In this document: in pieces, positions 35,500 to 45,841 of the stretch
Layout: each line of letters opens with the position of its first letter
Numbering within the stretch: position 1 is the stretch's first letter
Assembly: GCA_903813345.2 (NCBI GenBank)
Contig: CAIIXF020000002.1
Location: 1,154,001 to 1,218,000, forward strand
Length of the DNA stretch: 64,000 nt
Origin: Owenia fusiformis
Lineage: Eukaryota; Annelida; Polychaeta; Sabellida; Oweniidae
Direction: 5' to 3'
Notes under the pieces: model-generated
What the model was told of the DNA's origin: nothing
Database searches by the model: none
Seen by the model: the letters and a program-made list of their open reading frames with translations, nothing else
Made by a program: the position numbers and the translations under genes

Positions 35500-37583
35500 T
35501 TAAACTAGGCACCACTTTAATTTTTCATTTAAAGGAAGCGTTAAGAACATATTAAATACATCAGGGGAGCATGAGGTTTTAATTCTGTTGTAAAAATCAA
35601 TTCTTTCACGTTGGTTGTGACTACTTGTAAAAAAGCTGTGTGTTAAATCATCAATTGGATGAAGGGAACAAAGTTTGCAAAAACCATCATCACATTTTCT
35701 TCTTTTGAGGTCAGTTCCAATACCTAAACACCCAGTTCTGGCTTTGAACTTCAATCTCTGTCCAACAAAATCATTACTTGAAGTAAAGTAATTCTCCAGA
35801 AATGGGGTTTGTTTGATTGATTCATAAAATTCTAGTGAAGATTTCGAGGAACATTCAGATAGAAAATTACTTTTGTGTTGTTGGGAGGATAAGGTCAAAA
35901 AAGAATCATACCATTCATTGTCATCTCTAAACACAACATCATCAAGGCCATGTTCAATTAAAATGTCTTGTATGTTTTCAAAATATGGCCAACATGTTTT
36001 TACTCTTCCCTTGAAATTTTCAAACAGTTTATCAAAAATTGCCTTATGTAGGCCGTTCCTCATGGAGAACTTAAGATATAAAAAATAATCAATTTGTCTT
36101 TTCTGAATAATGTTAATATTGCTTCTCCAGCCAAGGTCACCTAACATTACTGCTTTGGCAGGGTTACATTTAAGTTGAAAAATTGATTTGGCCAATTTAT
36201 ATTGCATTGAAGAAAGGGTCTTTTCAGAGGTCTTGTCAAGAATTAGAACACCACATCCATGCAACAAAGCAGGGAGGTACTGGGAGTAGTATAATGTATT
36301 ACCAAATGATATTCTATTATAGTTAATATGCTTAGTTAGGGTTGATGCAACTAGATTTCTTAACTTCTTATCCTTTTCTTTTAAAACAACATTCACGTGG
36401 TAGTCATCTCTTAATTGCCTATTTAGATGGATGCCAAGATATTTGTAAGTATCAACTTCTTTGATTTCAAGGTCACCTAATACCCAAGTTTTATTTTTTA
36501 TCTATTCGCTTGCCAATAACCATTACTTTAGATTTATTGGGGTCGAATTTGAATCCCCAGCAAGAGCCAAAATGATCTGCAATTTTTAGCATATGATTCA
36601 GTTGGCTCTCACTTTCGGCCATAAGAACAATGTCATCAGCAAAAAGTAATGTTGGGACTTTAATGTTATTAAATGGAATACCAAGGTTTTCTTTATTCAG
36701 TCTATCAACTAAGTCAGTCATGACTAGTGAGAATAGGGATGGGGATAAACAACAGCCCTGCTTTAATCCAGAATTACTAGAATACCATGGAGAGGTAAAA
36801 TTACCAAAAATAACTTTATTATAAACATCCCTGTAAGCCTCATGGAGCAACCGCCATATTTTTCCCTGAATGCCCATTTCCCAAAGTTTCACAAATAACA
36901 TATTGCAGTCAACAACATCAAAGGCCTTAGAAATATCCAAAAATGATAAAAATGTATTTTTCTTAGAGGATTTACGAACTGAGCATAAACCTTTTAGAGC
37001 AAAAAATGTGGTTTTCAAGTCTAAGATTTTCCCTGAAAGCTCCCTGGGAATCACCAAGAAGGTCACATGACTCTGAGTTAAGTTTAATTTTACTATCAAG
37101 TAGACTAGTATAAATTTTATAAACATTGGAATTCATGGTGAGACCTCTGTAATTATTTAAGTCAATGTTTAAACCTCGTTTGAATAAAGGAACAAGTAAT
37201 CCTTCTTTCCATTCTGTAGGCATAACTTCTAGGGATTTTACTTTGTTAAAAAGGTCAAAAAGGGAAGAAAACATTGTATTTCCCCCGTATTTAAGAAATT
37301 CATTAGGTATATTATCCGTACCACACTTCTTGCCATTATTAAGCTTTCTGAGACATTGCACAAGTTCAGCATATGTAAAGCAAAAGCTGTTTAAGGCATT
37401 ATTATCATAGTTAGTTTCCTTTAATAAAGAATCTATCTTATCTGATAGATTATTGGAGATAAACTTTGGATTACGATTATTACGCCCCACCCTTTCCCAA
37501 TACAAATGTAGAGCCTTAGATATGGCTTTAGGGTCAGTTAAGATCGTATCTTTGTTGTTAGGGTCTTGGATTTGACTCTGCAC
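35500..37583 (-). pseudogene. LINE-C ORF2 in three frames
   Basis: A nearly complete RT-bearing LINE ORF2 on the minus strand in three overlapping frames. Frame 36972-37583 holds KKCGTDNIPNEFLKYGG and LNNYRGLTMNSNVYKI, the N-terminal RT. Frame 36491-37126 holds SFLDISKAFDVVD (motif A), SGLKQGCCLSPSLFSLVMTD (motif B) and LLFADDIVLM (FADD box). Frame 35500-36396 holds the ~300-residue C-terminal part with CDDGFCKLC...H, a knuckle-like motif. The last two frames are bridged by a single-base shift (VDTYKYLGIHLN is readable between them at about 36430-36480). It ends next to the gene A promoter. Frameshifts make it inactive but it looks young. Confidence 0.85.
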
Positions 37584-37675
37584 GCAGCGTAATAGTTCCC
37601 CTATTATCCATGTTCATGTTCTCATTTGATTTTTCATCAGTTATGACTTGGTAACATTTGTTCCGATTTTCATTA

Positions 37676-37756
37676 CGGCGCCCGGCCGATTGAGTATTTT
37701 GTTCAGAATTGAATTGAATACAATTTTGAACAAAATACTCATCGGCCGGGCGCCGG
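37676..37756. repeat. GC-rich hairpin beside LINE-C
   Basis: The arms CGGCGCCCGGCCGAT...GAGTATTTTG and CAAAATACTCATCGGCCGGGCGCCG fold around about 25 bases. A related GGCGCC/CGGCCGAT sequence sits just outside the right arm at about 50620-50690. Confidence 0.65.
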
Positions 37757-38949
37757 TGCTGAAAATCTGAGCAAATGTGACCACGGCATTATAAAAGCAT
37801 ACTCTTTAATACACGAACAGATTCAAAATGAGACTTTATTTATCAGAGAAATAAAAATGGAAAATTTGTATTCTGAAAATATTAACTGATGCATTGGTTA
37901 GTATTAAATATTAAGTTTTACAGTCGGAAACCTCAAGTGGCGGGAAATTTGATTAAACAAAACGCCGGATTAATATGTGGACAACTTGCAAATGAAATGT
38001 AAGTAACATGACAGAACGAGTATGTACGCCCAATAAATACTTTTATAGTTTTAATGTGCATTCAAAGGACCCCGTTTGTAAAATTGATAGAAATGAATAG
38101 TTTTATTACCGGAAAAAACTGAGAAATATCTACCCGATTCGCCAGAATAGTCATCATCATATCAGTGCGAAAAATTAGCTATATTTATTTTCTATGCGAT
38201 GTACACCTGATATTGATAGCCTTCCACGATCATGGTCCGTTGACATCATCAACCTTGTGATTTGCCATAAGTGATTAACCAACATTTTAAAACAATTTAA
38301 AGTCGGGGTTGACGTTTCTTGACTTTTCACACTGACATCCAAACAAAACATAATTTGAAAATAAAAGGCATAAAATGGCCATTAAAAGTACATTTTTGAA
38401 CAAAAGTATCAACTTATATTACACTGCACGCAAATACAAAGTGAAAAGAACGTCTTCCCGGAGATTGAAATACGGATCGGTAAGTCAACAAATCTAACTG
38501 TTAAATAAACAAGCTTAGCCTATGTCTGCGATTGTTTGTCTGAGTGGCCAGATGTTATCCGTTTCGGATAATAAATTTCTGAGAATACTACTGATATCTA
38601 GAAAACATCTTCCGTGATATTTTTCATAAAACTACCCTTTGCATTCGTTTGACTTCACTTCTTAAAAGAGAGCTTCGTCTTAGTGTAGTTTAACTAGACT
38701 CTGCACGCAGGGTATCGTAAAACAGGCATCTTAGCTGCAATTTTGAATAATAGCGTAATTCATAGCACAATATAAATTAACCCACCTCTGTTTAATTCAA
38801 ATATGCATTACCCTTAAGAATCATATACTTAGACACCTTTTCATTCTTGATTCGAATTTTTATCTTGTCTTCATCTAAATTTGTGGATTAATAACAGTTT
38901 TTAGTATACAAATTGAACATACAAAATGTAGCGTATTGATTACACGTTA
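37757..38949. other. No recognised gene; bounded by a 14-bp direct repeat
   Basis: GACTCTGCACGCAG occurs at 37574-37587 and again at 38697-38710, bracketing about 1.1 kb that includes the GC-rich hairpin. It could be a target duplication, but the frame does not clearly continue across it. Confidence 0.4.
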
Positions 38950-39212
38950 CAGTGGCGAAGCCAGCTTTCAGTCGGGGGGAGGGGGGGGGGGGTGCGAGTG
39001 CGATCGTGGCATAAAAAATGTTTTTGAAGATTTGTTTTGAATTTTACAAAAATTGGTGCAACTTCGTTCAAAATCGAGCTAGAAGCTTCAAATAAAAAGC
39101 ATTTTAAGACTTTTTTCTTCTATATAATGGTTCTATGGTTCAAATGGTTCATTGGTTATGGAGGGGGGGGGGGTGCGATCACACACATCGCATCCCCCTG
39201 GCTACGCCTATG
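38950..39212. mobile_element. hAT-like MITE with G tract
   Basis: The left end CAGTGGCGAAGCCAG pairs with CTGGCTACGCCTATG on the right, and poly-G runs lie near both ends. CAGTGGCGGA/TAGCCAGGGG termini are common in hAT-type MITEs. No 8-bp duplication is visible. Confidence 0.5.
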
Positions 39213-39539
39213 CGCTATATTAATATAACAAGGTTATCATATCATGCCAATAGTTATATGGTTAACTAATATTAACACAAAATAATAATACACAATAATT
39301 AAAAAAATAAACCTCGGTATTCGGGCCTAAAATCCAAGGATACGTGTACCATTACTTAAGTGTAAGCTGCAATACCATATCGAATACCTGTACCATTACT
39401 CAATAATAACCACTAGTAAGACCATAATAACACGCTTAATAACTAACTTATCGCAAGTTATTCCATACGATTTTGTCTTGTGTTAATTTTGAGTCGCAAC
39501 ATGTCAAGTGCAATAGTCATACAAAAGTGAGGTATTACA

Positions 39540-39970
39540 TCAGTGATTCTGTCGTTTTCTGAACTATATATTCAAAAACGTTGACAAAACTGTTTTATAT
39601 GTCTCTGATATGAAACAGACACACGTTTGTGATAAAAATGTCATAGTGATTCTGCCCTTAACTCCTGAAATAAGAAAAAATCGTAACTTCGAGTTCCCGA
39701 CATTTTGTTACCGAAACGAACCCGTTTTGGTAAATAGTTCGAAGAGTGCAGAATCAGTGCAAATACAACCAAGTGCCATCTTTATTTTCTCAAGCAAAAT
39801 TGGTTTGGAAAAATCGATCACGATTCTATCGTATAGTAAAAAAAATAGTGACTGCCATCGAGGGAAATAGTGTAAACTATTTTCCCCGAGGGAATGTCCT
39901 GTCCACTGACATGTTCCCGGGAAGGGGAAAATTTTTACACTATTTCCCGAAAATGTGGCAGTTGCTATTT
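39540..39970. repeat. Two hairpin-derived segments
   Basis: 39540-39735 resembles one half of the hairpin element at 42706-43211 (landmark CGACATTTTGTTACCGAAAC). 39845-39965 is a separate hairpin with GGGAAATAGTGTAAACTATT / TTTACACTATTTCCC arms. No gene is supported. Confidence 0.55.
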
Positions 39971-40107
39971 GTTTTATTATATACAGTACATCATATGTAC
40001 TCTGTAAACAAAAACAAAATGAGAATTCGAAGTCCTTCCAATTGAACATGTTATGCTTACAGGTTCTTATTGGCATTTAAAGGCATTTTGCCTTTAAACT
40101 CCTATAA

Positions 40108-40207
40108 TCTCAGCTATCAGGGAAAATAAAACGTACTAATGACGACTGGTCACATGACCTAACTGGTGATTTGTACTTTTCATCTTCCTGGATAGCTGAG
40201 ATTTAGG
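40108..40207. repeat. Short hairpin element
   Basis: AATCTCAGCTATCAGG on the left and CCTGGATAGCTGAGATT on the right form an imperfect inverted repeat of about 100 bp. Confidence 0.5.
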
Positions 40208-40314
40208 ATTTTCTATGGAATTAGTTCATCTATTTCATACGATCATGTTACCATGAATAAGCCAATGAGCATCTAGAATACATATGAGGTATACAATAAT
40301 ATCCTGTTATTGCC

Positions 40315-40885
40315 ACGACAATTGTTCCTGGTGGCACAATCATTCAATCACAATCAAGGACCAATAATGGTTTTCAGAGGCACAATCAATCAATGAAAAA
40401 GAAGCGACGTCCGTTATTACTTGAAGCATATAATCAAAAAATCGAATAATCAATACAGGTCATCATTCTTTTTTGAAGCACACATAGTCGTGAACAAGAA
40501 ATACTCTACTGTGTATTGGTATACCAGTAACGCATAAGCAATGACTTCTTTCTTTTTTGTTATTCAATTAGACAAGCCCAATCTTTCTCTCTCAAGGCAT
40601 AATCAATCAAGCACAATCGAAAAGTGTTGTTCTATCCCGAGCCACAATTAGTCTAGCACAATCAAGGTTTCTTTATTTCGTGCTGCGCAATCAATCAAGC
40701 ACAATCAAGGGCGATGTGTGTTACTTGAAGCATGGGGACAAGCGGTTTTCATCGTGGCACAACCAGTCAAGGACAATGGTGAGCTATCATTCTTTGCTGT
40801 TGCACAATCTAGGACTGTCGTTCTTTCCTGTTGCACAAACAGTCTAGCACAATCAAGGACTATCGTTCATTCTCGATGCAAAGTT
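40315..40885 (+). repeat. GGCACAATCAATCAAG minisatellite
   Basis: GCACAATCAATCAAGCACAA and similar words recur about every 60 bp with the intervening ATCGTTCTTTCCTGTT-type text. There are eight or more degenerate units. The base words resemble the CACAATC-rich array at 9.1-9.5 kb, although they are not clearly the same repeat. Confidence 0.6.
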
Positions 40886-41168
40886 AAAGCTTTCAAAGTT
40901 ATTTTCCTGATTCATTCCATTTAATCAACTTATAAGACCCTTGAACATGCAAGCTCATGATCAAAATCATATAACTAATTGACAAACAGAAATTAATACC
41001 AAAAGCCGTGCATTAAAAAGCAAATGTAATTGTTAAGCTTGAGGCATCGTCTCAAATGATTCAGAACAATTCATACCAAATTGCTCATATTTATTCACTT
41101 GGTGGTTAGTAAATTCTGATTTATAACTAAAAGGTATGTAATCCTGTATTTATATTTGAGAATAAGTC

Positions 41169-41469
41169 CAGGGATGGATCTGGGAACCAACAAGGGGGGG
41201 CAAACTTCTGGTCTGAGAAAAAAGGCCGCTTGCGCGAAAAAAACTTTTTGGCCCTAGAACCAAAAAGTGGGCCCAAATTCTGAAATTTTGAGGCCCATTT
41301 CTTCAAAATTTGGCCTTTATTTAAAAATAAGGCCTTGGAAGGCCCATTTATGACCAAAAAGGCCCACTTTTGGGGCCTTAAGGCCTTTTTTGGCTCAACA
41401 TTTTTTGGCCCAATTTGTTTTTCTGGGCCCACCCAAGAGCCCCCCCCCCCCCCCCAAGATCCGCCAGTG
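41169..41469. mobile_element. hAT-like MITE rich in GGCCCA words
   Basis: CAGGGATGGATCTGGG on the left and a C tract then AAGATCCGCCAGTG on the right resemble the CAGTGGCGGATC-type ends of hAT MITEs. The middle is composed of GGCCCA/AAAAAGGCCC words. The 155-residue minus-strand frame through it is low complexity and is not a gene. Confidence 0.55.
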
Positions 41470-41999
41470 AAGTCTGTTTCAAGAAATATGGTAATGGAAT
41501 TGACCATTGTTGGATTTAGTACCCATTTTTGAGATGTCCCCCGAAACATACTCCATTTAGCTGTTTGTAGCATATTTGAACAACTCATTTTCATTCATTA
41601 AGCGGTAGAAGACGATAAACACACGATATAGGAAAAAATAATACATCACGGAGTTACTATGTCATATAATCTTGATGTTGTTCAAAAATCAAAGCTGAAT
41701 GTTAACTACAAAGTGATTTAATTCGATGAAAAACTAAAAAAAATCGAAACCGACACTTTCTCTTCTCCTGATACTGACCAGTTGCGTTGACAGCTTAATG
41801 TAAATGTGACTGAGGCTTTAATCTTGTAGATGCTTTTCCAAAGTTCCCCATGTTCAGTAAACTGGTAATTAGGACGTGGCAATTTAGGGAACTGAAAAAG
41901 TTTTAGACAAATAACTCCCATTAAGATATACATCTGTGTTTTACATGTAAGAGCATGTTAGTCTGAGTTTGAAACGAATAGTTTCTTGATATAATATGT

Positions 42000-42345
42000 G
42001 ATCATGATGTCGTCGAAGTATCGGGCACACACTTTTCAATTGTACATATATCAACGATATCATGGACGGCTTTATTTATGTTTCCAACAGATGATACATT
42101 CCTCCGTATTGAAAATAACCCTCATAATGACATAACTGCAATATGTGCTATATAACATCACGTATCCCACACTCTGTTTTCCAGATGAAACCATATATTT
42201 GCACATAAAAGAGGAACATATTGTCTTAAATATCTTTGATATACCCGCATCGATCACTCGTCCTCACCTAGAAACGCCGACGTTACGTCAGTGTAACAAA
42301 ATGGAAGAAATTCAGGGATTCGTTTTCGCTAAGATATGGATAATA
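42000..42345. repeat. Diverged inverted duplicate of 22180-22620
   Basis: Partner of 22180-22620. 42236-42345 also forms a local inverted repeat with 42440-42545, each containing a CTGACGT / ACGTCAG core. TGACGTCA, a CRE-like palindrome, occurs at about 42499. Confidence 0.55.
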
Positions 42346-42705
42346 ATTTGGCTAGTAAATAAGAGAATGTGCAGGAGGTTTGTAACTGCTTATCCTCTTT
42401 AACCCTTGGTAATTGTACATACAATGCATAATTTATAAGTGTAAGTAGATGTAAATCGAGAAATTAAAATATCCCAGAAGTTCTTCCATTTTGCTACACT
42501 GACGTCACGTCAGCGTAACTAGGTGACGACCAGTGGGTATGGAGTCAAGCAGGTTTACATGATGCGTAGGTTAAAATACATGATTCATTGGACATAGCGC
42601 TGTGCCTTTTCATCCCTTTTTATTCCCTCTATAGGTCTGATTCTGTTTTAACACGGGTGTCCAACTAGAAACCGTTAATTTGAATTTAAGACCTACCACA
42701 TATGT

Positions 42706-43211
42706 CACTGGTGATCCACTCGATTACACTGGTTCGTTTTGGTAACAAAATGTCGGAACGTCGAAGGTACGATTTTTCTTTTTTCCTTATTTCAAGCGTT
42801 GTAGGCAGAATCACAAACGTTTATCAGTATCATATGTTTTAGAAAATGTTAATGTTTGCGAAAAAATAGCTCAGAAGAGAACAGAATCGTCGATTTAATT
42901 CCTCACTTAAGTTACATAAACGATTTTGGTTAAAAGTGCAGATCTTGACTGTTTTTCGAAAGACCGTTTATGTAACTTAAGTGAAGAATCAAATTGACGA
43001 TTCTGTTGTCTTCTGAACTATTTGTCCGCACATATGTACATTTTCTTAAACATATGATACTGATACACGTTTGTGTTACAAAATGTCGTGGGAATTCTGC
43101 CTACCACGTGTGAAATAAGGAAAAGGGAAAAATCGTACCTTCGACGTTCCGACATTTTGTTACCAAAACGAACCGTTTCGGTAACAAGCGTAATCGAGTG
43201 GATCACCAGTG
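42706..43211. mobile_element. 506-bp hairpin element with 5-bp TSD
   Basis: The left end CACTGGTGATCCACTCGATT pairs with its exact reverse complement at the right. The arms stay inverted for about 245 bp each around a centre near 42960. TATGT is duplicated at 42701-42705 and 43212-43216. CAC termini with a 5-bp duplication resemble Transib-like elements, but the heptamer is not canonical. Confidence 0.7.
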
Positions 43212-43569
43212 TATGTGAAAATCAAGGATTGTGAGTCACACTGCACCGTTTCCTTTAAACGTGTTCCATTACATTTAACAAAAATGCCTTATTGTTGGGA
43301 CACTAATCTTGTATATAGAGTCCATCTTATTAGCGGCATTTTGGGTCCCAAGCTGAGAATCGGCGCTATTGCCTGGGTCACATTTGCACCAATTCATCAA
43401 TAAACATAATACTATATACATAGTTTAGCATAGTTGAGCATAGTTGGGATAATAATACTTTGTTTAAACGAACTAGAAAACGTTAACTAGGTCAATATAG
43501 TAGCCTGTACAGAAAATATGTTCGTCGTGAAGAGTTCATTATAAGTGAAATGAAGAAATAACAATTTAC

Positions 43570-43700
43570 TGCATTTTTAGTTGATTTATTCTAACACAAA
43601 CGTGATCAACGACATAAAAACGTGGCACGCAAGTTGAAAAATCAACCAATCATAATCGTATGCATTGATCAAGTAATAAAAATTCAGATAGGACTAACGG
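43570..43700 (+). promoter_or_regulatory. Gene B: conserved upstream promoter block
   Basis: The landmarks GTGGCACGCAAGTTGAAAAA, TCAACCAATCATAATCG and GCATTGATCAAGTAATAAAA are shared with the region upstream of gene A. The first is shared with a fragment at 61330-61400 upstream of gene C. A CCAATCA (CCAAT-like) box lies about 55 bp before the TATA box. Confidence 0.65.
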
Positions 43701-43814
43701 TATATAAGTCGCATTTTAAGAGCGATTGCCATCGGGACGAGAGGAACACAAAAGAACAGACGAATCTGATTGAAGTTCATATACGGTTCAGTGATTCGAC
43801 ATCCAACTAGCATA
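43701..43814 (+). promoter_or_regulatory. Gene B: TATA box and non-coding exon 1
   Basis: TATATAA (43701-43707) is followed by the exon segment shared with A (CGGGACGAGAGGAACAC, TTGAAGTTCATATAC). A CATA/GTAAGT donor lies at 43815-43820. A transcription start near 43731 is inferred from the TATA spacing. Confidence 0.75.
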
Positions 43815-44646
43815 GTAAGTGTATTTCTAGATATCCAATTAACTGGGAAAGTTAGAGCAAAACTGTATGGGTTTCATCGCATGTTAAGTCAACATTAATT
43901 ATTTGTGAGTCAATCAAACAAAAAAGGGACTTCTGAATAGACCACAATGAAATCATATTTGTAAATGTTTATTACGAACTATGGTCACTCAGGAACCCAC
44001 TCCGGTAAAATAGCGCCGAGGCAGAATATTTCAACGCCACAGAAAAAAATGTAATGTCATAAACATATCCTGCATAGATTTTGCTCGTCTGTAGATGGCA
44101 CAGGGCACAATGCTCAATGGGCAGACCAAGTGGTCCGGAATCAGACTAAATGAAGATTTTGTTATGTCAGCACTGCCATTGTTTTTATGTGTTATATATT
44201 CTAATGTTTGAACAAAGAGTCCCTTTCTTCTTCCTTATGCTCTTTATACACTCAGAAATATAAATTACAATAGACCCAGTGTAAGCAACACACATCACAT
44301 GTCTCTCTGACTGAGTGTATAATAGAGAAATATCGAAACTCATGTTTATTATTCGCGTAATTCGTATAACTTGTGTAGAGTTTAATCACCTCATGATTTA
44401 TTGCGCAGCTCTAGCGCCCATTAGTGTGATATTCTTATGAGTAGACGACGGTTCATAAGAATTGATAAGAACTCTATATTTCCTCAAACCCATCAAGATT
44501 CATTAATCTAATTTCATGAACAACGGCTGTACTGTTACTGCATTTTCTCTGAATTCAAAATACGCCGTACGGCTGCCGTAGCAAATGTAACTGCTATGTA
44601 CGGTTATATGGTTGTTATTCGAGTTGTATGTTATACGAAGCCATGC

Positions 44647-45001
44647 ATCGTTTTCAGATGCAGTACCTGTCAGTGATTTATCTTGGATTTGCAGCTGTCC
44701 TCATTTGTAGCATCTATGAGGCACAATCTAATCCACTCGCTAAATATTCGATAAAGGCATACTTTTTTCAGATGCAATCCCTGTCAGTGATTTATCTTGG
44801 AATTGCAGCTGTCCTCATTTGTAGCATCCATGAGGCACACTCTAATCCACTCGCTGAAGATTCAATAAACGCATACTTTTTTCAGATGCAATCCCTGTCA
44901 GTGATTTATCTTGGAATTGCAGCTGTCCTCATTTGTGCCATCTAAGAGACGCAATCTGCTCCACTCGCTGAATATTCGAGAAAGGCATGATTCTTTTTCA
45001 G
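44647..45001 (+). repeat. Gene B: three tandem extra acceptor/signal-peptide exons
   Basis: Units of about 114 bp each contain a TTTTCAG acceptor, an ATG and a signal peptide (SVIYLGIAAVLICSI). Their ATGs are at 44658, 44772 and 44886, and the fourth, functional-looking one is at 45002. Units 1-3 are in one frame, so translation from unit 1 runs through the second signal peptide and stops in unit 3 (after LICAI, 44943-44945). Proteins of about 95, 57 and 19 residues would result from acceptors 1-3. Units 1 and 2 read SNPLA in place of SAPLA and lack the VKR site. Confidence 0.8.
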
Positions 45002-45184
45002 ATGCAATCCCTGTCTGTGATTTATCTTGGAATTGCAGCTGTCCTCATTTGTAGCATCTATGAGGCACAATCTGCTCCACTCGCTGAAGTTGTTGAACAT
45101 GATGACAACATTGCAGCTCAACCTGTGAAAAGGTACTTTTTGATCGAGATAAATACAATATATAAACAAGTACGCGGTAGCTAG
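45002..45184 (+). CDS. Gene B: secreted peptide precursor, coding exon
   Basis: A 60-residue protein starts at the ATG directly after TTCTTTTTCAG. Signal peptide: MQSLSVIYLGIAAVLICSIY then EAQS. Propeptide: APLAEVVEHDDNIAAQPVKR, acidic and ending in Lys-Arg. C-terminal peptide: YFLIEINTIYKQVRGS, much shorter than in gene A because a small insertion shifts the frame near GTAGCTAG (compare A, which reads on through the same bases). It is close to gene A at DNA level through the signal and propeptide region. An alternative is splicing at AAAAG/GTACTT (about 45133) to a good acceptor TTGTTTTTTCCAG at 45234. That would give a different C-terminus containing cysteines. Transcript data would decide. 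Confidence 0.65.
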   Translation: MQSLSVIYLGIAAVLICSIYEAQSAPLAEVVEHDDNIAAQPVKRYFLIEINTIYKQVRGS

Positions 45185-45524
45185 GCATTTATCAAGAAAC
45201 GGACATTGTTTTTTATACATATTGTTTTTTCCAGTTCAACAAGTTTACATAATTATTGTATTAATATGTATGCACTGCACAAGATGCTAAAAACGAATTT
45301 ATGTTGTGTGTAAGAAATTTGTTCACTGTTGAAATCAATGAAAAAACTTGATTTACTGCTCAAAGGGTAATGCTTGTTTTAAGTCTTGCCTTTAATTTTC
45401 TAAAATAGTTCAGTCAAATCTCAAATTAATTTTTCAACAATTACTTATTTAATGCACTGCATGTTCTATGAAAGGTCTCACGATTTAACAAATCTTACTT
45501 CTGTATTATGAAACGTTACATTAA

Positions 45525-45841
45525 CCCTTTCCCGACGTGAATATAAGAGGAAAATGTTGGCCCTGGTGACGGATAAGTAAGAGCAGTTTTTAGGGGAAAA
45601 CTGAAAATTACCTATGCCCAGGGACCTATACCTTGAATTTTATCACTGAAATACATTTTCTAGTAAGGACTATCGTATTAGAACAACTTGTCAAAATTTG
45701 GTGTAAAAATACTGAATAGAACTGGAGATATTATCATTTCATCGATGTATATAAATAAAAATTATGGTGCCAAAAGGAGCCTATCGTCCTGAAAGGTATT
45801 ACATAATAGGGCTCCATATGGAGCCCATCGTCGTGAAAGGG
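45525..45841. mobile_element. piggyBac-like MITE downstream of gene B
   Basis: CCCTTTCCCGACGTG on the left and CGTCGTGAAAGGG on the right are flanked by TTAA on both sides (45521-45524 and 45842-45845). TTAA duplications with CCCTT...AAGGG ends are typical of piggyBac-derived MITEs. The palindrome GGGCTCCATATGGAGCCC lies near its right end. The body is non-coding, 317 bp. Confidence 0.75.

Noticed and set aside
41127-41594. 155-residue minus-strand open frame
   Set aside because: It reads through the GGCCCA-rich interior and C tract of a MITE. It is low in complexity and has no domain.
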